64,000 nucleotides of DNA from Gemmatimonas sp. UBA7669 (GTDB taxonomy: Bacteria; Gemmatimonadota; Gemmatimonadetes; Gemmatimonadales; Gemmatimonadaceae). Below are positions 1 to 7,817 of the stretch, in pieces. The DNA lies in contig NZ_DLHL01000051.1 of assembly GCF_002483225.1 (NCBI RefSeq), forward strand, positions 124,001-188,000, given 5' to 3'. The notes beneath the pieces were generated by a model. It was not told where the DNA came from and made no database searches. It saw only the letters and a program-made list of their open reading frames with translations. The position numbers and the translations under genes were made by a program. Positions within the stretch are counted from its first letter, which is position 1. Every line of letters begins with the position of its first letter.

Positions 1-1146
1 GAGTCTGGCGCGAAGACGGTCGATGATTCGGCCGCGCATCGACCCGTGTCGGGAACCGGCAACGCCACGGAATTCGATCCGGCGCCCACCTCAACCGAAT
101 CGATGGGTGAGGAGTCGGGACTGGAATCGGTGGAGGGCGTCGATGCGCGCGCGCTCACGGAGTCGCGCGTCATGGACGAGAGCGCAATCCCCGACGCGTT
201 CACCGCGGATGCCGCACTCGATGACAAGGAATTCCTTCCCATTCTGACCAAGCTCGCGCCGGTGTTGTTGTCCACGGTGCTGCCGGTCATCAAGAAGCGC
301 GTGCTCAATCGCCGCACATTGGGGCGCGTGGCCTCCGTGGTTGGCACGGCCACGAAGTTGCTGGGCGGCAAGGCGCAGGAAAGCGAAGCGGTGGAGTCCG
401 ATGAGGATCTCGAAGCTGAAATGGAGGCCGCGGCGGAACAGCTCGAGGTCATCATCGGCACCGACGATCGCACCCGCATTCGCAACACCACCGACATTCC
501 GTGGCGGCGGATCTGTCATCTCACCATTCGCGCGCGCAATGGCTCGCAGTATGTTGGCACCGGTTTCATGATCGGCAAGCGCACGGTCATCACGGCCGGG
601 CACTGCGTATACATCCACTCGGCAGGTGGCTGGCCCTCGTACATCGACGTGGCGCCTGGACGCAATGGCGGACTCCGCCCCTACGGCTCAGTGCGCGCGG
701 TAACCTTCCGCTCGGTCACCGGTTGGGTGAGCAATTCGAGTCGTGACTACGACTATGGCGCGATCATTCTTCCCGCGAATACGCCCGCACCAATCCAGGC
801 GCTTGGTGGATTCGGGTTCGGGCACTGGAACGATGCGTCGCTGCTCAATCGCATGGTGAACCTGTCAGGGTATCCGGGCGATGGTGGCAAGCTCGGGCCC
901 GAACGGGAGACGGGCAGCCAATGGTGGATGGCCCGCGCCATCAAGTCGGTATCGGCGCGCAGCTTCGCGTATGACATCGATACGGTTGGTGGTCAGAGCG
1001 GCTCGCCCGTGTGGACGGTCATCAACGGTCAGCGCATTGCGCTGGGTATTCACACCAACGGTTACGTTGGTGGCAACTCGGCCACGCGCATCACGCAGCC
1101 GGTGTTCGAGAATCTCAAGGCCTGGCGGACGCAGGGCGGATCGTGA
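1..1146 (+). CDS. V8-like (S1B) serine protease, 5' end outside the window
   Basis: Trypsin-fold serine protease of the glutamyl-endopeptidase/V8 type. The reading frame is open to base 1, so the true start may lie upstream; the first in-frame start inside the window is GTG at 46, giving 366 residues. Counting from that GTG, the triad is visible: His186 in TAGHC, Asp236 in DYDYGAII and Ser318 in GGQSGSPVW. About 150 residues precede the protease domain: an acidic, low-complexity stretch and then a hydrophobic/basic helix (about 63-90), which could be a propeptide. No signal peptide is visible because the N-terminus is cut off. The stop overlaps the next gene's GTG by 4 bases, so the two are probably cotranscribed. 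The family hydrolyses peptide bonds, often after Glu; the substrate here is unknown. Confidence 0.85.
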   Translation, partial: ESGAKTVDDSAAHRPVSGTGNATEFDPAPTSTESMGEESGLESVEGVDARALTESRVMDESAIPDAFTADAALDDKEFLPILTKLAPVLLSTVLPVIKKRVLNRRTLGRVASVVGTATKLLGGKAQESEAVESDEDLEAEMEAAAEQLEVIIGTDDRTRIRNTTDIPWRRICHLTIRARNGSQYVGTGFMIGKRTVITAGHCVYIHSAGGWPSYIDVAPGRNGGLRPYGSVRAVTFRSVTGWVSNSSRDYDYGAIILPANTPAPIQALGGFGFGHWNDASLLNRMVNLSGYPGDGGKLGPERETGSQWWMARAIKSVSARSFAYDIDTVGGQSGSPVWTVINGQRIALGIHTNGYVGGNSATRITQPVFENLKAWRTQGGS

Positions 1147-1436
1147 GTGATCCGGTATCATCGTCGCTGATGGACGACTCGCAACGAGCCGGCATGGTCA
1201 TTGGCCGCGTTTTGGCTGATGGCCATGCCGCCGTGGAGGCGACGGTGATGATTGTCGAAGGCGACACGCCTCATCCGGACATTGCCTCCATCACTGATGA
1301 AACCGGCGCATTTCAACTCGGTGGTCTTGCGGCGGGTTGGTACAATCTCGAGGCCCGACTCGGGCCGTTCACCGGACGCCGCAGTGTGCAACTCGGCGCC
1401 GGTGAATCCGCATGGGTGGAATTTGAGTTGCGTTGA
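1143..1436 (+). CDS. Small carboxypeptidase-regulatory-like (Ig-fold) domain protein
   Basis: A 97-residue protein starting at GTG 1143, which overlaps the protease stop (GTGA). An in-frame ATG nine codons later (1170) is an alternative. Residues 15-95 look like a single carboxypeptidase-regulatory-like/transthyretin-type beta-sandwich: GRVLADG at the start, then DETGAFQLGGLAAGWYNLEA, the usual pattern of a CarboxypepD_reg repeat. There is no signal peptide or catalytic residue. The coupling to the protease suggests a partner or inhibitor-like accessory role, which is inference. It ends 18 bp from the end of the convergent flagellar operon. Confidence 0.65.
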   Translation: MSDPVSSSLMDDSQRAGMVIGRVLADGHAAVEATVMIVEGDTPHPDIASITDETGAFQLGGLAAGWYNLEARLGPFTGRRSVQLGAGESAWVEFELR

Positions 1437-1454
1437 GTGCACGCAACCGCCGTG

Positions 1455-3164
1455 CTACTTGAAGCTTTGCACCAGGCTGGTGATGGTGAGACTCCACCCG
1501 TCCACGAGCACAAAGAGCAGCAGCTTGAAGGGCAATGAAATCATGGCCGGCGGGAGCATGAACATGCCCATGCTCATGAGCACCGAGGCAACGACGGCGT
1601 CGATGATGATGAACGGCAGGTAAATGGCGAAGCCGATCTGAAAGGCCGTGCGCAACTCGCTCGCCACAAAGGCCGACATGAGCACATGCAGTGGCACGTC
1701 GTCGACCGTGGCGGGGCGTGGCATGCGGCTCATCTCGATGAAGGCCTTGAGGTCCGACTCACGCGTCTGCTTGAGCATGAAGGCTCTGAGCGGCTGCACA
1801 CCGGTCTTCATCATCTCCACCTGCGTCATCTGCCCATCGAGCCAGGGCGTGACGGCCGTGCGATTCACTTCGGCGAGCGTGGGGCCCATGACAAAGCCTG
1901 TGAGCAGCAGCGCCATGCCGGCCAGCAACTGACCCGGCGGCGCCGTCTGTGTACCCATGGCCTGCTTGAGGAAGTGCAGTACGATGAGGATGCGGGTGAA
2001 ACCCGTCATCATCAGGATCAGTGTGGGGAGCAGCGTGAGCAGCCCCATCATGACCACGATGCCCACCGTGCCATTGAGACGCAGGCCTTCGCCTTCGCCG
2101 TTGCCGCCCAGCTGGATGTCCATCTGCGGCATCATGCGCATGACGGCATCATCGGCAGCGATTGGCGCCGGCGTGGCCGCGGCCGCATTGCCATTGGGCG
2201 TGGCAGCGGGCGCGGTGACCATGTTGTTGGTGGGCCGCGTGCTGGCCGTGCCTTGATTGGCGACCGTCGCTCCGTTGCCGGTGCGCGGCTGGGTCTGCGC
2301 AGCGGTTTGTGCGGCGCCAGGGGCAGTCGCGGCGCGAGCCGGTGTGGCGGTGCGCAAGGGCTGACGCCCGGCGGCGGCCGGGATGGTGGGCGCGGCCGGC
2401 GCGACGGGCGGCTGCAATGCCGGCTGGGTCGCAGTCTGGGTCGCGGTCTGGGTCGCGGTCTGGGCGCTGAGGGCTGGTGCGGCGGTGAGCACCATCGCGC
2501 CCACGAGCACGGCCAGTTTGGTGGCGCCGCTCAGCGAGACGCCGAGCATGCTGCGGAAGTCGCGGTCGTTTGAACTGCGGGACGGAGCAGTGAGAAACCG
2601 AGGGATTTCGGCGTCTACAGAACTGCAAACTGCGATAGCCTTGACCACAGAAGCCGGTGCGACGGAAGCCATTGGGGCAGCAGCCTCGACGCGAACTGCA
2701 GTCGGGGTCGGGGTCGGGGTTTGGGTCTGGGTCTGAGTCGGGGTCACCGCCGACGCGGACATCCCCAATTCCCTGCGCAGCGACTGACCCAGCATCGCGC
2801 CGAAGTTCGTCGCGAACCCCGCGGGGGCGATGGGCGCAAACGCCGCCGTGGCCTCGGCGCTCGACTCGAGCGGCATGGGCACCAGGCTCGTCGCAATCAC
2901 GCGCTGCCGATCGGCTTCATCCAACTCGAACAGCGGACGCACACCGCCGTCACCAACACTGAGTGCCATCACCTTCTCGCCCACGCGCACCACCGCGAGC
3001 CCCGTCTTGGGACCGAGTGGCACACGCTGCACGACTTCCACCGGCACTCGCGTGCGCGCGCGCAACGGCCCGGCTCCCCAGCGCTTGAGGCCCCAGAGGC
3101 ACAAGGCCCCGAGCCCCAGCACAAAGGCCAGCGCAGCAACGACTCCGAGTCCGGCGATGAACAT
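1455..3164 (-). CDS. fliP: FliO-FliP fusion, flagellar export gate protein
   Basis: Export-gate component of the flagellar type III secretion system, in the inner membrane. The 569 residues contain two usually separate proteins. Residues 1-95 look like FliO: an N-terminal membrane segment (4-27), then the small soluble domain with VEVVQRVPLGPKTGLAVVRV. Residues 345-569 are FliP: four membrane helices and the family motif around SAFVASELRTAFQIGFA. The 250-residue linker is Ala/Pro/Thr/Gln-rich with short repeats. It also contains a signal-peptide-like stretch (206-235, ending ALSAQ), which resembles the cleaved leader FliP normally carries. An internal ATG at 2549 could start FliP alone, but no clear ribosome binding site precedes it. 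It is the last gene of the operon; fliQ, fliR, flhB and flhA do not follow. Confidence 0.85.
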   Translation of the reverse strand: MFIAGLGVVAALAFVLGLGALCLWGLKRWGAGPLRARTRVPVEVVQRVPLGPKTGLAVVRVGEKVMALSVGDGGVRPLFELDEADRQRVIATSLVPMPLESSAEATAAFAPIAPAGFATNFGAMLGQSLRRELGMSASAVTPTQTQTQTPTPTPTAVRVEAAAPMASVAPASVVKAIAVCSSVDAEIPRFLTAPSRSSNDRDFRSMLGVSLSGATKLAVLVGAMVLTAAPALSAQTATQTATQTATQPALQPPVAPAAPTIPAAAGRQPLRTATPARAATAPGAAQTAAQTQPRTGNGATVANQGTASTRPTNNMVTAPAATPNGNAAAATPAPIAADDAVMRMMPQMDIQLGGNGEGEGLRLNGTVGIVVMMGLLTLLPTLILMMTGFTRILIVLHFLKQAMGTQTAPPGQLLAGMALLLTGFVMGPTLAEVNRTAVTPWLDGQMTQVEMMKTGVQPLRAFMLKQTRESDLKAFIEMSRMPRPATVDDVPLHVLMSAFVASELRTAFQIGFAIYLPFIIIDAVVASVLMSMGMFMLPPAMISLPFKLLLFVLVDGWSLTITSLVQSFK

Positions 3165-3229
3165 GCGAGCGAGATCCGTGGATCAGGTGGTAGGCGGGAC
3201 GTAGTCGCTGACGAAGGTCGTCATGCGTG

Positions 3230-3661
3230 TCACGCCGCGTTGGCCGCGCCAGCGGCCGCAGGATTGGCCAGCACACGCGTGATGCGCACACCGAAATGCT
3301 CGCCAAGCACCACCACTTCGCCTTCCGCGAAGCGACGATCGCCGACGTAGATGTCGATGGGCTCACCGGCCAGGCGATCGAGCTGAATGACCGAGCCGCG
3401 ACCGAGGCGGAGAATTTCCTGCACCGTCATGCTCGTGCGGCCGAGCTCGATGGACACGGGCAGTGTGAGATCGAGCAGCATGCCGATGGGCACCTCGGTG
3501 CTGCCGAGCATGGTCTGCTCGAAGTCGGTGAGTTGCGGCGCACGGGCGGTCGATGCCGAGAGCGGCGCGGCCGATTCTTCCTTGAGCGACGAGAGCGGCT
3601 GACCGGCAGCCTTGGCCGCCTGCGCGCTGGCCACCAGCGCGTCGATTTCAGCGGGATTCAT
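3230..3661 (-). CDS. fliN: Flagellar motor switch protein FliN
   Basis: C-ring protein that binds FliM and CheY-P and docks the FliH-FliI export ATPase. Of 143 residues, the C-terminal 75 form the SpoA domain with the standard sequence: VPIGMLLDLTLPVSIELGRT, then LRLGRGSVIQLDRLAGEPIDIYV and an end near VRITRVL. The N-terminal 55 residues are a low-complexity leader, as in many FliN proteins. The start ATG overlaps the fliM stop by 4 bases, so translation is coupled. A 65-bp gap separates it from fliOP downstream. Confidence 0.95.
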   Translation of the reverse strand: MNPAEIDALVASAQAAKAAGQPLSSLKEESAAPLSASTARAPQLTDFEQTMLGSTEVPIGMLLDLTLPVSIELGRTSMTVQEILRLGRGSVIQLDRLAGEPIDIYVGDRRFAEGEVVVLGEHFGVRITRVLANPAAAGAANAA

Positions 3662-4662
3662 GCGGAAGTCCGGGAGTCGGGGGTCGAAGCGGTGGGCAGG
3701 GCATCGACGATGCGCACTGCCAGGTTGCCGTTCACGCGGCCGGCGTGGCCGATGAAGCGTTCCTGCAGACCGGCACGCACGAGAACGCGGGCGTCCTTGG
3801 GAATGCCGGTGGGGATGATGCTGCCCTCGGCGATGTTCGCGAGGTCACGCATGGAGAGCTGGAAGTCGGGGAGGCGCGCGGTGAGCGGCACCTTGGTGGC
3901 GCGCAGCGCGGCTTCACTGCGCAGGCGCGTCGTTTCGCGCTCCTGCTCGTTGGTGGTGAGCAGCGCGAGACGCTGCTGACCACTCGAGGTGAAGAACTTG
4001 TCGAGCACCGAGAAGGGAAGGCAGAGCAGCAGCAGGCTGCTCACGTTGCCCGTGCTGAACTCCACGTTGGCCACCAGCACCGGATCTTCACGGTTGACGA
4101 CCTGGAGGATTTCCGGCGACGATTCGAAGCCCGTGATGTTGATATCCATGGGCACATGGTCCTGCCAGATTTCCTGCAGAAGCGCGGCAACCTTGTCGGC
4201 CACGCTGCGCACGGCCATGCGCTCGATGGGCGTGAGGGCGCGCGTGAGGGCGCTGCCACCGCCTTCGCCACCGAAGAGCCGGTCCACGATGTAGGTGCTG
4301 AACTCGGGACCCACGTCGATGACGCCCTTCTGCCCCGTGCCCGCAATGTCGAAGATGAAGGACGAGCAGGGCATGGGCAGCGAGAGCGTGAACTCACCGA
4401 AGGAGAACTGCTCCACGCTCTGCAGGCGCACTTCGATCTGTCCGCGCACGCGCGAGATGAGCCAGGCTTCGAGGCCCTTCACCAGACGCTCGTACATGGC
4501 TTCCAGCGTGCGCAGGCGCTCCTTGGAGACGCGGTGCGGACGCCGGAAGTCGTAGACCTGCACATCGAGGCCCTGCGTGGCGAACGACGCCGTGTTGCGC
4601 GACGTGCCGCCGCCACCGAGCAGGCGGTCGATGTCGGTTTGTGAGAGGGTTTCCGAGCTCAT
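3658..4662 (-). CDS. fliM: Flagellar motor switch protein FliM
   Basis: C-ring protein that receives CheY-P and controls rotation direction. It has 334 residues, the usual length. The N-terminal CheY-binding peptide is present (LSQTDIDRLLGGG, residues 5-17). Then come the CheC-like middle domain, with the GGEGGGSALTRALTPIE region, and the C-terminal SpoA domain that pairs with FliN. It overlaps fliN by 4 bases and follows fliL after a 24-bp gap. Confidence 0.96.
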   Translation of the reverse strand: MSSETLSQTDIDRLLGGGGTSRNTASFATQGLDVQVYDFRRPHRVSKERLRTLEAMYERLVKGLEAWLISRVRGQIEVRLQSVEQFSFGEFTLSLPMPCSSFIFDIAGTGQKGVIDVGPEFSTYIVDRLFGGEGGGSALTRALTPIERMAVRSVADKVAALLQEIWQDHVPMDINITGFESSPEILQVVNREDPVLVANVEFSTGNVSSLLLLCLPFSVLDKFFTSSGQQRLALLTTNEQERETTRLRSEAALRATKVPLTARLPDFQLSMRDLANIAEGSIIPTGIPKDARVLVRAGLQERFIGHAGRVNGNLAVRIVDALPTASTPDSRTSA

Positions 4663-4686
4663 CGCGGTATCGGGAGGAAGGGCCGC

Positions 4687-5229
4687 TTACTGAACGACGA
4701 ACTGCGGGAAGTAGAGGCTCTTGACGGCCTTCTTGCCGAAGCGGGCGGTCACGGCCGTGTGCAATTCCTTCTTGAAGGCCTCACGCCGCGAGATGTCGGT
4801 GAGTTCGTCCACCGACTTGGTGCCCAGCGAGGTGAGGATGATGTCGCGCAATTCGGCGTCGCGATTCTTGAAGTCTTCGGCGGCCTTGGCCGAGCCGACT
4901 TCCATGGCCACGGTGAGCAGCAGGAAGCGGCTACCGCCTGAGCCGGCCGGGTTGAGCACCAGATTCTCGAGCAGGTGCACCGGGGTGGCGGCGCCTTCCG
5001 CGGTGGAGTCTTCTGCCGCCGCCTCGTCTTCGGCGCCGGCGGAATCGGCATGCGCGACCACGGGGGTGACTTCCTTGCCGAGCTTCTTGGCCACCATGGG
5101 GCCCAGGAAGGCGGCGCCGGTGCCACCACCGACGGCCAGGCCCACGGCCACCATGCCGATGAGCAGGGGCAGCTTGGGCTTGCTGGCGGGGGCGGCTTCT
5201 TCAGCGACCTGAGCGTCTTCGTTGGCCAT
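4687..5229 (-). CDS. fliL: Flagellar basal-body protein FliL
   Basis: Inner-membrane protein surrounding the stator, which supports motor torque. It has 180 residues: a short cytoplasmic N-terminus, one membrane segment (about 20-43, LPLLIGMVAVGLAVGGG), an acidic Ala/Glu linker (65-80), and a periplasmic FliL domain from about 82 (VHLLENLVLNPAG) to the end (KSLYFPQFVVQ). It is separated from flgE by 220 bp, the largest gap in the operon, which contains hairpins and a possible promoter, so fliLMN-OP may also be transcribed separately. Confidence 0.92.
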   Translation of the reverse strand: MANEDAQVAEEAAPASKPKLPLLIGMVAVGLAVGGGTGAAFLGPMVAKKLGKEVTPVVAHADSAGAEDEAAAEDSTAEGAATPVHLLENLVLNPAGSGGSRFLLLTVAMEVGSAKAAEDFKNRDAELRDIILTSLGTKSVDELTDISRREAFKKELHTAVTARFGKKAVKSLYFPQFVVQ

Positions 5230-5313
5230 GGGAACGTTCGGAAAAAGGGTGATCCTGACGTTCCCCCATAAAGCAGCCCCCGTGCCAGCGTGGAGCCGGC
5301 CCGGGGGCGAGAT

Positions 5314-5341
5314 GTATAAGCTATTGAAATTGAACGCTTTA
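5314..5341 (-). promoter_or_regulatory. Candidate promoter upstream of fliL (sigma-28-like)
   Basis: This lies in an AT-rich island within the GC-rich flgE-fliL gap. On the minus strand TAAA (5338-5341), 16 bases and GCTTATAC (5314-5321) have the same spacing as the stronger sites before flgM and cheA. The -10 differs from GCCGATAA at three positions, so a sigma-70-type promoter using TTATAC is an equal alternative. Confidence 0.35.
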
Positions 5342-5350
5342 GCGCAACTT

Positions 5351-5403
5351 CCGGAGGGCGGTTTGGCGAGGGAACCTCCGGCCGGACACCCGGCAAAACC
5401 GGG
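5351..5403. other. Cluster of short inverted repeats between flgE and fliL
   Basis: CCGGAGG (5351-5357) pairs with CCTCCGG (5375-5381). Further 5-bp stems follow: GCCGG/CCGGC around 5381-5394 and CCCGG/CCGGG around 5389-5403. No T-run follows on the minus strand, so this looks more like an RNA-processing or attenuation site, or a Rho-dependent end for flgE, than an intrinsic terminator. Confidence 0.4.
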
Positions 5404-5449
5404 CAGGTCTGGCGCGGTGCGGCACCTTTTGCCTAGTCGCCCTCAGTCC

Positions 5450-6967
5450 TTAGCGTTTGATCTGCATCAGCTCCTGCAGGATTTCGTCGGAGGTGGAGAC
5501 CACCTTGCCGTTGGCCTGGAAGCCGCGCTGGGCCACGATCATGTTCGTGAATTCCTGCGCCAGGTCCACGTTCGACATTTCCAGGGCGCCGCTGGTCATC
5601 TGCGACTGGGAGCCTTCGAGGGCGAAGCCGAGCACGGCGCCGCCGGAGTTGGCCGACTCCTGGTACATGTTGTCGCCGATGCGCTGGAGACCGGACGGGT
5701 TGTTGAAGTCGGCGAGCACGATGCGGGCCAGCGGCGAGGTGGTGCCGTTGGTGAAGAAGCCCGTGATCAGACCGAAACGGTCGATGGAGAAGTTCTGCAG
5801 CGTACCGGCCGTGAAGCCGTTCTGGTCGCGCAGCACGGCGGTGGAGGCCGTGGAGGCGAACTGCGTCAGACCGTTCACGCCGCCGCCGAGCTTGAGGTCG
5901 ATGCGCACGGCATTGGCACCCGGCACGGCGAAGTTCAGCGTGGCCGAGATGTTGGTGTTGAGGATACCGGCGTTGTCGAACGTGAACGTGCCGCTGTTCT
6001 CGCTGGCCGTGGCCGTGTCCGGGCTCATGAAGTAGCCGACCTTGATCTGCGAGTTGATCGGCATGTTGGCCGTGAACGTGATCTCGCCCGATCCCGGATC
6101 GAAGGTGAAGTCGGCCGGTGAGTTGTACTCAACGCCCGTGGTGCTGTACACCTTCACGTTGGCGGGCAGGATTTCGTAGCCGGCCGGCGGCGTGGGCAGC
6201 GCGATGTTGCTCGGCGGCGAGTTGCCGTCGGTCTGCACGTCGAACTGCTGCGACGACGCGATGGGATCAATGCGCCAGTCCCAGGAGTTCGGGCCGGTCT
6301 TCCACATCTGCAGCTTGATGTCGTGCTTGGTGCCCTGCGAGTCGTAGACGGCAATCTGCGATTCCGTCCAGGCCTTCTCGTTGATGGGCAGCGAGCGATC
6401 GAGCGGGTCGTTGAAGTCACCCTGGAAGATGGGCGCCGAGGCGTTCAGGTTGCCGGCGAGCGTCGCTTCCGTGGTGGGGTTGGCGGAGACCTTCTGGCCG
6501 AAGGGCAGCTTGATGTCCTGGATGCCGTCCTGGATCTGGCCGTTGTCGTACATGCGGCCCTGGACGATGAAGCCGTTGGCCGGCGAGACCAGCTGGCCGA
6601 GCGCGTCCACCTGGAAGTTGCCGGCGCGCGTGTAGAACGACTGGTTGCCCTTGCGCACGACGAAGAACGAGTCGCCCTGAATGGCGATGTCCGTGTTGAG
6701 ACCGGTGGTCTCGAGATTGCCCTGGTTGAAGATCTGGTCGATGGACCCGATCTGCATGCCGAGACCGATCTGGATGGGGTTGATACCACCCTGATCGCCG
6801 GGCGGACGGCTGGCGCCCTGCAGGAGCTGGGCGAAGCCTTCCTTGAAGGTCACGCGGCCGGCCTTGAAGGCCACCGTGTTGACGTTGGCGATGTTGTTAC
6901 CGATCACGTCCATGCGCACCTGGTTGTTGCGCAGGCCGGACACACCGGCGTAGAGGGAACGAAGCAT
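5450..6967 (-). CDS. flgE: Flagellar hook protein FlgE
   Basis: Structural subunit of the hook. It has 505 residues, within the family range. The N-terminal rod/hook signature is clear (MLRSLYAGVSGLRNNQ, then NNIANVNTVAFKAGRVTF), and residues 80-130 match the FlgE/F/G-like domain. The C-terminus ends with the conserved helix (GALEMSNVDLAQEFTNMIV... ILQELMQIKR) that packs into the hook core. It follows flgD after 25 bp. It is exported by the flagellar system, so it carries no Sec signal. Confidence 0.96.
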   Translation of the reverse strand: MLRSLYAGVSGLRNNQVRMDVIGNNIANVNTVAFKAGRVTFKEGFAQLLQGASRPPGDQGGINPIQIGLGMQIGSIDQIFNQGNLETTGLNTDIAIQGDSFFVVRKGNQSFYTRAGNFQVDALGQLVSPANGFIVQGRMYDNGQIQDGIQDIKLPFGQKVSANPTTEATLAGNLNASAPIFQGDFNDPLDRSLPINEKAWTESQIAVYDSQGTKHDIKLQMWKTGPNSWDWRIDPIASSQQFDVQTDGNSPPSNIALPTPPAGYEILPANVKVYSTTGVEYNSPADFTFDPGSGEITFTANMPINSQIKVGYFMSPDTATASENSGTFTFDNAGILNTNISATLNFAVPGANAVRIDLKLGGGVNGLTQFASTASTAVLRDQNGFTAGTLQNFSIDRFGLITGFFTNGTTSPLARIVLADFNNPSGLQRIGDNMYQESANSGGAVLGFALEGSQSQMTSGALEMSNVDLAQEFTNMIVAQRGFQANGKVVSTSDEILQELMQIKR

Positions 6968-6992
6968 GTTGTGGTCCTCGGGTCAGGCGCGA

Positions 6993-7817
6993 TCAGGCGC
7001 GGATCTGGGTGAGTCGGGACATCGGAACCGACACCTTGTCGCCGATGGTCAGGATGGGGTTACCGTCTTGGTAGCGCATGCCGGTAATCCGTCCGGCGGT
7101 GTACGTCGTGGTTTCCGACCACGGGCCGCCATCCTTTGCGACCTGGAACTTGTAGGTGTAGGTGCCGGGCTCGAGCTTCGGGTCCCAGACATAGTCGCCC
7201 AGCTTGAACGAATGCTGCCCCGCCTTGATGTCACCCACGATGGCCATCCCGACGGTTTCGCCCTTGTCATTGGTCATCACGATGCGGCCCGTGCCGCTGC
7301 GTCCTGCGGTGTCAATGAAGATCTCGCCATTGCCATCCTTGTCGACGAAGGCGTTGTTGCCGGGCGTGACGCCCACCTTGCCGACGGTGGCCATGGCCAT
7401 CTGGCCCTCGATGAGCTGCGCGAGTTCATCGGCCCGCTCGTTCTGCGTTTCCTCGAGCGATTCGATGGCATCGGTCATCGCCGCTTGCGCGGCCTTCGTC
7501 TCATCCATGGTCTTGTTCATGGCGATGAGCTGCTCGACGGTGGAGAACTGCGCGAGCTGCGCGGCCATGTCCTTGCCGTCCATGGGGTTGAGCGGGTCCT
7601 GATTCTTCAGCTGCGCCACCAGCATCTTGAGGAACTCATCGCGCCCCATGGTGCCGTTGGTGGGCAGCGACGTGCGCGGCGCGGAGGGCTCGGCCGGCTC
7701 CTTGGGGGGCTCGGCTCCGGGCACCGGCGACTGCGTCTGCTGCTTGTCGGTCTCCTCGTTGGCCGTGGTGTTGTAGGCCGGCGTGGAGAACATGCTGCGG
7801 ACAGCGGTGATCATCAC
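6993..7817 (-). CDS. flgD: Hook-capping protein FlgD
   Basis: Scaffold that caps the growing hook. It has 274 residues. The N-terminal export/capping segment has the family motif (GRDEFLKMLVAQLKNQDPLN, about 58-77, then AAQLAQFSTVEQL). The second half carries the FlgD tudor and Ig-like domains, ending with YTAGRITGMRYQDGNPILTIG. A coiled-coil-like stretch (about 105-140) separates them. The start overlaps the end of fliK by 4 bases. Confidence 0.94.
   Translation of the reverse strand: MMITAVRSMFSTPAYNTTANEETDKQQTQSPVPGAEPPKEPAEPSAPRTSLPTNGTMGRDEFLKMLVAQLKNQDPLNPMDGKDMAAQLAQFSTVEQLIAMNKTMDETKAAQAAMTDAIESLEETQNERADELAQLIEGQMAMATVGKVGVTPGNNAFVDKDGNGEIFIDTAGRSGTGRIVMTNDKGETVGMAIVGDIKAGQHSFKLGDYVWDPKLEPGTYTYKFQVAKDGGPWSETTTYTAGRITGMRYQDGNPILTIGDKVSVPMSRLTQIRA

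Noticed and set aside
5230..5449. Possible cyclic-di-GMP riboswitch before fliL
   Set aside because: Several hairpins are present, but the conserved GEMM core and tetraloop-receptor sequence could not be found.
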